NCBI GenBank assembly: GCA_900552125.1
Contig: URYK01000008.1
Span: 16,792-80,791 of the forward strand
Direction: 5' to 3'
DNA from: an uncultured Solobacterium sp.
GTDB lineage: Bacteria; Bacillota_I; Bacilli_A; Erysipelotrichales; Erysipelotrichaceae
Length of the DNA: 64,000 nucleotides
Below the pieces are notes generated by a model. That model saw only the letters and a list, made by a program, of their open reading frames with translations, was not told the origin of the DNA and did not search any database. Every line of letters begins with the position of its first letter. Within the stretch, counting starts at the first letter, position 1. Shown here in pieces: positions 58,022-64,000 of the stretch. Made by a program: the position numbers and the translations under genes.

Positions 58022-58858
58022 ATAAATCCCCTTTTCGTAAATTAATAAAATATTTATCAAATATAAATTATTTTATCAGTATATTTCATCTTTTTCAATC
58101 TTCTTTTATTTATATAAATATATAAGATTAACAATCAATATGTTTATTGACCTTAATTTTTTTGTTCATATAATTTTAAAATAAAAGATATAGATATGAA
58201 TCGAATAAATTTAAAAAATTTATATTTATCATTGATATAGTTTAGAATAAAATTACACCCTCATTTCTTTTAAAATTTTTTCTAATAACATAATATGCTT
58301 ATACATAATTTAGCTAGTATTCATATTTTCTTTCATTTTTGTATCTATCACAATTTTCTACAAAATTGTATAATATAACTTTTAATCATACATTTTATGG
58401 ACTGTTTGAGACTTATACAGCTGTTACCTTATTAAAATCTGGTCAAATCTTATTAAAAAATGTATATAGATAATAAATCTGTATACAAAAAGCATATTAA
58501 AATAAAAGAAAGCTTAGTAGTATACTTTCAAAAAATATCAATAGGCTGATTCACACATGCTTAGTGATTTCCAATGGAGTAAGTAACTTAACAAAATAAA
58601 AAAAGATACCTATTATCTCTCAATAAAAAATATTTTATTCTATATACCATCAATTAAACTCAATTAAATATATCGTATAAAAGCAAAATAATTTAACTGA
58701 ATATTTGTTTCTCAGAACGTAAAAACAGATGATAATATTGGTATTTCACCTTTAAAATCATCTGTTTCTCTTCTTTATGCACTACTCACTAGTTTAAGTT
58801 CCTCTTATCTTAATTAATCTTAACTTATTGAGTTGAATGCAATCCTTTTTTAAGTACA
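58022..58858. other. 837-bp AT-rich region without a recognised gene
   Basis: No frame longer than about 30 codons with a start signal. Contains the GntR promoter region, then a stretch of mixed sequence around 58400-58600 that reads like degraded coding DNA but cannot be assigned, and the metK terminator at 58715-58772. No inverted repeat of an insertion element was seen. Confidence 0.5.
58715..58772 (-). terminator. terminator of metK
   Basis: AAACAGATGAT/ATCATCTGTTT (58721-58767, long interior loop) followed by TTACG on the minus strand. Confidence 0.7.
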
Positions 58859-59956
58859 TTAGTATTTTAAATCTTTAATTTTTTCCCAGCTAAATTCTTC
58901 TCTTCCAAAATGTCCATAACAAGATGTTTCTTTGTAGATTGGTTTACACAAATCTAGTTCGTTAATGATATCTTTTACTTCGAAACTAAAATTATTACGT
59001 ACAATTTCTAAAATTTCTTCATCACTACGAGTTCCTGTACCAAATGTATCAATCATAATAGATACTGGTTTTACTTTTCCAATTGCGTATGCTACTTCAA
59101 TTTCACATTTACTAGCTAAGTTATGCGCAACAATATTTTTTGCGACATAACGGCAATAATAAGCTGCACTTCTATCTACTTTAGATGGGTCCTTACTAGA
59201 GAAACATCCTCCTCCGATACGTCCCATTCCACCATAGCTATCTACAACAATTTTTCTTCCCGTTGTTCCACTGTCACCAAATGAACCACCAACAACAAAG
59301 CTTCCGCTTGGATTAATCAAATAAATTGTATCTTCATCCAATAATTCATCTGGAATAACTGGAGTAATTACTTCTTTCATAACTAAATCTGCGATTTCCT
59401 GCTGAGATGCACTAGCAACATGCTGAGTAGATACTACGATTGTATCAATTCGTTTGATTTTATCATTTTCATATTCAACACTTACCTGTGTTTTTCCATC
59501 TGGCAATAAAATAGAACTATTTCTTCTAACTTCACTCAAACGTTTTGCAAGTTTATGTGCATATTCAATAGCTGCAGGCATATAGTTATCTGTATCATCG
59601 CAAGCATAACCAAACATAATACCTTGATCTCCTGCACCGATTTCTCCATCTTCCTGTACAACTGCTTGATTGATTTCACTAGACTGTTCTCTAACTTTCA
59701 CTAGAACTTCATATTCTTCTGTATAACCAATTTCGCGAATTGTGTCCTTTGCAATTTTCGCATAATCAATTACTGCTTTTGTGTTAGCTTCTCCATATAC
59801 TAATACAAAATCATCTTTAATTGTGGCCTCTACAGCCATCTTACTTGTTGGATCCTGACGTAAAGCTTCGTCTAGAATACTATCCGCAATGCGATCACAG
59901 ATTTTATCTGGATGTCCTTCTGTAATACTTTCTGATGTAAAAATGTAGTCTTTCAT
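58859..59956 (-). CDS. metK: S-adenosylmethionine synthetase, divergent and short
   Basis: A 365-residue enzyme making SAM from methionine and ATP, about 20-30 residues below the family norm. Retained: FTSESITEGHPDKICD, GAGDQGIMFGYA, TGRKIVVDSYGG, KDPSKVDRSAAY and GHFGREEFSWE. Changed: FSSKD in place of FSGKD, GGSFGDSGTTGRK in place of GGPxGDxGLTGRK, and PSGSF in place of PTGRF. The catalytic His, Asp and Lys residues are present. Preceded by a SAM riboswitch, so it is the regulated housekeeping copy here. Confidence 0.93.
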   Translation of the reverse strand: MKDYIFTSESITEGHPDKICDRIADSILDEALRQDPTSKMAVEATIKDDFVLVYGEANTKAVIDYAKIAKDTIREIGYTEEYEVLVKVREQSSEINQAVVQEDGEIGAGDQGIMFGYACDDTDNYMPAAIEYAHKLAKRLSEVRRNSSILLPDGKTQVSVEYENDKIKRIDTIVVSTQHVASASQQEIADLVMKEVITPVIPDELLDEDTIYLINPSGSFVVGGSFGDSGTTGRKIVVDSYGGMGRIGGGCFSSKDPSKVDRSAAYYCRYVAKNIVAHNLASKCEIEVAYAIGKVKPVSIMIDTFGTGTRSDEEILEIVRNNFSFEVKDIINELDLCKPIYKETSCYGHFGREEFSWEKIKDLKY

Positions 59957-59983
59957 TCCAATAAATCTCCTTTACAATATGTC

Positions 59984-60016
59984 ATAAAAATGCCTTCCCT
60001 AGCGTGAGAGAAGGCA
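59984..60016 (-). terminator. riboswitch-controlled terminator of metK
   Basis: TGCCTTC/GAAGGCA (59991-59997 with 60010-60016) followed on the minus strand by TTTTTATG. It sits between the SAM aptamer and metK. Confidence 0.85.
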
Positions 60017-60131
60017 ATTTGTTATCGAATTGTTTCTCTTATCGCTGTTAGCTGTACCACCTTATACTTTTGTTATACAGGTTGGCGTGGGATCAATCGA
60101 GCTAACTCTCTACCCCAACTCTTGATAAAAA
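60017..60131 (-). ncRNA. SAM-I (S-box) riboswitch of metK
   Basis: The minus strand reads TTATCAAGAGTTGGGGTAGAG, TTAGCTCGATTGATCCC, GCCAACC, then AAGGTGGTACAGCTAA and GCGATAAGAG. This matches the S-box consensus (AUCAAGAG, GGC/GCCAACC, AAGGUG, GAUAAG). P1 pairs TTATC with GATAA (60124-60129 with 60038-60043). SAM binding should favour the terminator that follows. Confidence 0.85.
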
Positions 60132-60197
60132 GGCACATATATTAAAACATAAAGTAATAGTATTTGCAATAGTAATCTTAATTTTCTATTATTTCCC

Positions 60198-60353
60198 TTA
60201 AAAATGCAGATTTAAAGAATATATCTGTATCACTTTTTTAAATACTTCCTGAATACCAATCTGTTGAATCCATTTATCCAACTCAAATAAATTTTCAGGC
60301 TCATTTTCAATATCTAAGATATTTACAATAATCCTATATATCTGGCTATCCAT
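60198..60353 (-). CDS. 51-residue small protein
   Basis: A 52-codon frame with ATG at 60353, preceded by GGGGTGG at good spacing and by TATAAT (60381-60386). It encodes MDSQIYRIIVNILDIENEPENLFELDKWIQQIGIQEVFKKVIQIYSLNLHF: acidic, helical, with no transmembrane segment. No family recognised. It lies between the metK riboswitch and a terminator-like hairpin. Confidence 0.55.
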   Translation of the reverse strand: MDSQIYRIIVNILDIENEPENLFELDKWIQQIGIQEVFKKVIQIYSLNLHF

Positions 60354-60397
60354 TTACATATCCACCCCTTCATAGATATCATTATACCATAAAGGAT

Positions 60398-60437
60398 ACA
60401 AAAAAAGACCTCATGGCAAGCACTGAGATCTTTTTCG
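60398..60437 (-). terminator. hairpin with T-runs, stronger on the minus strand
   Basis: AAAAAGACCTCA pairs with TGAGATCTTTTT (60402-60413 with 60424-60435). The single mispair is G-U on the minus strand but C-A on the plus strand. The minus strand continues TTTTTTTG. A second small hairpin ATAGACA/TGTCTAT lies upstream on that strand near 60488-60506. Confidence 0.6.
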
Positions 60438-60591
60438 CAACAGTAATGAAAAGCAAATACAATAAATAAGGAAAATCTGTTGCTTGATAGACATCTCCTG
60501 TCTATATTCATATTACTATTATTTTGTGAAGATTAAGTGAAACTATTACGAATAATATGAAAATAATTATCTTACTTTTTTCTGTAAATCG

Positions 60592-60620
60592 TTGACAATC
60601 ATTTTCACAATTAATACAAT
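60592..60620 (+). promoter_or_regulatory. sigma-A promoter of the NSS transporter gene
   Basis: TTGACA (60592-60597), an exact 17-bp spacer and TACAAT (60615-60620), 27 bases before the ATG. Confidence 0.8.
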
Positions 60621-60647
60621 GAACAATAGAAAGGTGTGTAGAAAAGT

Positions 60648-62102
60648 ATGAAATCAAGAGAAAGGTTATCGTCTAGGTTAGGTTTTATCTTAATCTCCGC
60701 AGGCTGTGCTGTTGGTCTAGGTAATGTATGGCGTTTCCCTTATATTACCGGGCAATATGGAGGAGCAGCATTTGTATTACTATATCTGCTATTCTTAGTA
60801 ATACTGGGATTACCTATTATGGTAATGGAATTTTCGGTTGGCAGATCATCTCAATTGTCCGCCGCAAAATCATTTGATGCATTAGAACCGAAAGGAACTA
60901 AATGGCATTTAATTAAAAATGTATGTATTGGGGGAAATTATCTTTTAATGATGTTTTATACGACTATTGGCGGATGGATGTTAAACTATTGTTTCAAAAT
61001 GGCCACAGGTTCTTTTCATGGTATGAATGCAGAACAGGTTGGAGGAGGATTTTCTGAAATGCTCGCAAATCCTTCTGAAAATTTATTTTGGATGATTGCA
61101 GTTACCATAATCGGCTTCTTCATCTGTAGCAGAGGTCTACAGAATGGCGTGGAAAAAATGTCAAAATATATGATGTCCTGTTTATTTATCGTCATGATTA
61201 TTCTTGTTATACGTGCAGTTACTCTGCCAAATGCTATAGAGGGATTAAAATTTTATTTAATTCCTGACTTTCATAAAATGATTGATAATGGGTTATGGAA
61301 TGCTATTTACGCCGCTATGGGACAATCTTTCTTTACCTTAAGTTTAGGTATTGGTGCTCTTGCGATATTTGGAAGTTATATTGGAAAAGATCGTTCTTTA
61401 TTAGGAGAAAGTATTAATGTTTGTATTTTAGATACTTGCGTTGCATTTATTGCAGGATTGATTATTTTCCCTTCTTGTTTTTCTTTCAATGTTTCAGCTG
61501 ATAGCGGTCCAGGCTTAGTATTTGTTACTTTGCCAAATGTTTTTAATTCTATGCCGGGCGGAAGATTTTGGGGATTTTTATTCTTCTTATTCATGTTCTT
61601 TGCGGCATTAACTACTATCATTGCTGTATTTGAGAATATTATCTCTTTTGCGGTAGATAATGGCTGGTCTAGAAAAAAAGCAATCGGTGTTAACTTTGTA
61701 TTGATTCTAGTATTATCTCTTCCATGTGCTTTAGGATTTAATATTCTCTCATTCATAGAACCTCTAGGAGATGGTTCAACTATTCAGGATTTAGAAGATT
61801 TTATTGTGTCAAACAATTTATTACCATTAGGTTCTTTACTATATCTATTCTTCTGTACACATCGTTATGGATGGGGATGGAAAAATTTTATTACTGAAGC
61901 AAATACTGGAAAAGGTCTTAAATTCCCTACATGGGCAAGAATTTATGTTACATTTTTCTTACCACTAATTGTAATTATCATATTCTTCCAAGGATATATG
62001 GAAAAATTTTCTCAGCCGCTTAATATTCTTCTTCCGATAGTGATATTACTTCTTGTAATATATATTCCATTACAAGCTTGGATCAAGAAATCAAAAAGTT
62101 AA
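60648..62102 (+). CDS. sodium-dependent transporter, NSS (SNF) family
   Basis: A 484-residue LeuT-fold symporter. LGFILISAGCAVGLGNVWRFPYITGQYGGAAFVLLYLLFL is the hallmark helix 1-2 region with the Na+-site backbone. About 11-12 membrane segments follow. The substrate is probably a neutral amino acid or tryptophan/tyrosine, as for bacterial members, but it cannot be read from the sequence. Dependence on Na+ fits the predicted sodium ATPase. Transcribed from the promoter just upstream. Confidence 0.93.
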   Translation: MKSRERLSSRLGFILISAGCAVGLGNVWRFPYITGQYGGAAFVLLYLLFLVILGLPIMVMEFSVGRSSQLSAAKSFDALEPKGTKWHLIKNVCIGGNYLLMMFYTTIGGWMLNYCFKMATGSFHGMNAEQVGGGFSEMLANPSENLFWMIAVTIIGFFICSRGLQNGVEKMSKYMMSCLFIVMIILVIRAVTLPNAIEGLKFYLIPDFHKMIDNGLWNAIYAAMGQSFFTLSLGIGALAIFGSYIGKDRSLLGESINVCILDTCVAFIAGLIIFPSCFSFNVSADSGPGLVFVTLPNVFNSMPGGRFWGFLFFLFMFFAALTTIIAVFENIISFAVDNGWSRKKAIGVNFVLILVLSLPCALGFNILSFIEPLGDGSTIQDLEDFIVSNNLLPLGSLLYLFFCTHRYGWGWKNFITEANTGKGLKFPTWARIYVTFFLPLIVIIIFFQGYMEKFSQPLNILLPIVILLLVIYIPLQAWIKKSKS

Positions 62103-62109
62103 GATAACT

Positions 62110-62137
62110 AAAAAGCAGAATGCACTTCTGCTTTTTA
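62110..62137. terminator. bidirectional terminator
   Basis: AAAAAGCAGAA/TTCTGCTTTTT (62110-62120 with 62126-62136), shared by the converging transporter and DUF4299 genes. Confidence 0.88.
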
Positions 62138-62142
62138 TGTAC

Positions 62143-63009
62143 TTATTTTCTATTTAATAATTCTTTCATTTGTGTTAAAGATAAACCATCAAATATAATA
62201 TTTTGTGCATCAAACACTTCTGCATTTCCTTGTACATATTCGATAAATGTTTCATAGGCAGTTTCTCCTATGATTTTATCCTCAGAAACAGAATATAGGC
62301 ATACATTATAATGATCACACTCTAACTGTTCATTTGTTTCAGGATTGATAAAACCAAAAGGAACAAAAGGTTTTATTGGGAAAATACTCTTAACATTTTC
62401 TGTATGTACATATCGACCAAATATCTCATTTTCTGCTTTATAGAACTGTGGCTTAGCATAATAAGCATCAATCTGTTGTTTATCATTGATCCACTTATAA
62501 AATGATTGAATATCATTTATATATGCATTAGCTTCATTCATGCCAATAACTAGTGGAAACATAGTACAGTATAATGTCAGGTTTTGATTATTTCCTGAAA
62601 TTATATTATCTAACATATCTTTGGCAACTCTATCATTAAATTCAATAAATTCTTCTTTTCTTTTTATAAATTCTTTTAAACTTTGTACTTCCCCATCTAT
62701 TTCAAGCTCACATTTCCAATAAAAAGCAATTCTTTGTATACAATTAAAGAAGTCTTCAATTTCATGAGGTAAGGTCGGATTTAGTAGACGTAAAACAACC
62801 TTATCCGTCTCTTTTTCATTCCAGATGACACTAAAACCACAACCTATATTTTTAGGATTATAAACCATTATTTCATCTGCATCAATAACATCTGGATTAA
62901 TTCTCATACCATCATATGTTCCATAATGTAAATTATCATCAATAATAATACTCAGAGGTAAAACTTTTTTCATAAATCCCTTTTGTGTGATCACAACATC
63001 CATTGACAT
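62143..63009 (-). CDS. DUF4299-like protein
   Basis: A 288-residue cytoplasmic protein with no signal or membrane segment. FINPETNEQLECDHYNVCLYSVSEDKIIGE and the N-terminal VITQKGFMKKVLPLSIII recall DUF4299, a family of unknown function in Bacillota. AAAGGAG precedes the ATG. Transcribed alone or from the HAD gene upstream. The family match is a judgement from pattern. Confidence 0.6.
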   Translation of the reverse strand: MSMDVVITQKGFMKKVLPLSIIIDDNLHYGTYDGMRINPDVIDADEIMVYNPKNIGCGFSVIWNEKETDKVVLRLLNPTLPHEIEDFFNCIQRIAFYWKCELEIDGEVQSLKEFIKRKEEFIEFNDRVAKDMLDNIISGNNQNLTLYCTMFPLVIGMNEANAYINDIQSFYKWINDKQQIDAYYAKPQFYKAENEIFGRYVHTENVKSIFPIKPFVPFGFINPETNEQLECDHYNVCLYSVSEDKIIGETAYETFIEYVQGNAEVFDAQNIIFDGLSLTQMKELLNRK

Positions 63010-63070
63010 AAAATCATCTCCTTTCTCTTACGTTCTATATTTTTATTATAAAATATAAGAAATAGAAATG

Positions 63071-63106
63071 AAATAAAAAACCTAGTTACTTACGAAGAAA
63101 CTAGGT
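63071..63106 (-). terminator. terminator of the HAD gene
   Basis: ACCTAGTT/AACTAGGT (63080-63087 with 63099-63106) followed by TTTTTATTTC on the minus strand. Confidence 0.85.
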
Positions 63107-63112
63107 ATTCAT

Positions 63113-63859
63113 TTATAAAATATACTTTTGAATCGCCTCAGCTACACTATCTACAATATGGTCAGCACAAGCTTGTATAGATGTGGCAGAGCGATGAAAT
63201 GTGAAAGAAGTATCAGCTTTTTGAAGCATAGGAATATCATTATAGGAATCACCAATTCCATAACAAACATCTATATCCAATAATTCCTTGATCTTTATAA
63301 TCGCATTTCCCTTTGAACATCCTTTAGCGACTACATCTACAGAATCACCATTCTGAAATGCCTCACATACATCTGGAAACTGTGAATAGATTTTCTGTAC
63401 AAATTTTTCTGCTTGTTCTTCACTGCTTAATGAATATGAATAGCCGTAAATCTTCATTCCAGCTATTTCATCTAAACTTTGAATTACTTCTCTTGAAACA
63501 AGTGTCCAAGGTCTTTTCTTCTTATACGCAAGAACAGTTTGTCCCGCCTGTATGGATACATAATCTGTTTCAGTATATAATTCACATAACTGTTCAGCAA
63601 CTTTTATATCCAAAGCTTTTTCATATATCACTTCATGATTCTTATTTAGAATTGAAGCTCCGCTGCTTACAATAAAGAAATCAGGCTTTAGTTCTTCAGG
63701 TATGAATTTACGTATACCTTCAAATGGCCTACCTGTACATATGCCAAATAAACTACCTTCTTTTTGTAATTGCTTTATGGCCTTTAAATCCTCTTCCTTA
63801 CAATTATTTATTTCACGAAAATATAATGTTCCATCATAATCACTAGCCAATGCTTTCAT
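63113..63859 (-). CDS. Cof-type HAD-IIB phosphatase
   Basis: A 248-residue phosphatase of sugar phosphates or related small molecules. Motif I is ALASDYDGTLYF with nucleophile Asp7. Motif II is in FGICTGRPF. Motif III Lys is in AKGCSKGNAI, and motif IV is CYGIGDSYNDIPML. The type IIB cap is between motifs II and III. GGGGAGTG precedes the ATG. Exact substrate unknown. Confidence 0.92.
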   Translation of the reverse strand: MKALASDYDGTLYFREINNCKEEDLKAIKQLQKEGSLFGICTGRPFEGIRKFIPEELKPDFFIVSSGASILNKNHEVIYEKALDIKVAEQLCELYTETDYVSIQAGQTVLAYKKKRPWTLVSREVIQSLDEIAGMKIYGYSYSLSSEEQAEKFVQKIYSQFPDVCEAFQNGDSVDVVAKGCSKGNAIIKIKELLDIDVCYGIGDSYNDIPMLQKADTSFTFHRSATSIQACADHIVDSVAEAIQKYIL

Positions 63860-63939
63860 TCCATCACTCCCCTTACAAAAAAATTTTAAAGTCTATTTCC
63901 TATCTATGTCAATGGCAACTTTTGCATTTTTCTACATCT

Positions 63940-64000
63940 CCGTATAAAAGAAAGTAGGAGATAGTCATTAAACTACCTCCCCTTATCAAACCGCATGTGC
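63940..64000 (-). other. probable 3' end of a group II intron (domains V-VI), cut by the window edge
   Basis: The minus strand reads GCACATGCGGTTTGATAAGGGGAGGTAG, a hairpin GGAGGTAG-TTTAATGA-CTATCTCC, then TACTTTC. This matches the end of domain V (GCACGTRCGGTTC), the AGGGG linker and the domain VI hairpin of bacterial group II introns. The intron body and any reverse transcriptase would lie right of the window. Confidence 0.5.

Noticed and set aside
60017..60131. T-box leader before metK
   Set aside because: No specifier loop or AGGGUGGNACCGCG antiterminator; the S-box motifs fit instead.
60323..60511. 62-codon minus-strand frame overlapping the small gene
   Set aside because: It passes through a strong terminator-like hairpin and has no ribosome binding site; the 51-codon frame at 60198-60353 is much better supported.

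Overview
The window is a low-GC chromosomal segment of a Gram-positive anaerobe in the Bacillota. The evidence is the gene orders DUF1934-argS-rpoE, ychF-DUF951 and upp-atpZ-atpI-atpBEFHAGDC, together with a delta subunit of RNA polymerase, DarA, S-box and yybP-ykoY riboswitches and strong AGGAGG ribosome binding sites. The very short delta subunit and the predicted sodium-type F-ATPase would suit a gut Erysipelotrichia relative. That placement is inference; no rRNA lies in the window.

Layout. 1-5.7 kb (minus): an edge-truncated PRD/EIIB antiterminator-type regulator, a membrane-anchored helical protein, fba, rpoE, argS and DUF1934. 5.7-9.7 kb (plus): an AT-rich spacer, a class A penicillin-binding protein and a secreted NlpC/P60 wall hydrolase with wall-binding repeats. 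9.9-16.5 kb: nagA, a two-component system, and a decayed bacteriocin immunity/export operon of the lactococcin-972 type with three separate lesions. 16.5-23.4 kb: accessory genes, including a secreted small protein, a methyltransferase preceded by an unexplained structured element, darA, a patatin-like hydrolase, a kinase/GNAT/RibD-like operon, a toxin-antitoxin pair next to a remnant of a conjugative gene (prgI), and a lipoprotein. 23.4-38.4 kb (minus): housekeeping genes ychF, DUF951, folD, dtd, the complete F1Fo-ATPase operon with upp, then glyA-psiE-rpiB and tsaC with a SARP-like regulator.

38.7-54.4 kb: an amino acid permease, an M18 aminopeptidase, a C39-like protein, a fused MacB-type ABC transporter, an AAA/DUF4143 ATPase behind an exact 33-bp repeat array, an operon of two CydDC-like ABC half-transporters with YgbA_NO and DUF454 proteins, a manganese-riboswitch-controlled Ca2+/Na+ exchanger homologue, and isoaspartyl dipeptidase. 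54.6-58.0 kb: an AT-rich accessory block of hydrolase, MFS transporter and GntR regulator with candidate operators. 58.8-64 kb: SAM-riboswitch-controlled metK, a 51-codon gene, a sodium:neurotransmitter-symporter-family transporter, a DUF4299 protein, a Cof-type HAD phosphatase, and what looks like the 3' end of a group II intron running off the right edge.

The observations most worth following are the 33-bp operator-like array whose last unit sits inside a near-consensus promoter (46.28-46.39 kb), the triple-hit bacteriocin operon (13.6-16.5 kb), the structured element at 18.1-18.2 kb, the Na+-type c-ring signature, the Mn riboswitch on a YrbG-type exchanger, and the leader hairpins with a small ORF at 60.2-60.5 kb. 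No CRISPR array, tRNA, rRNA or intact insertion sequence was found.
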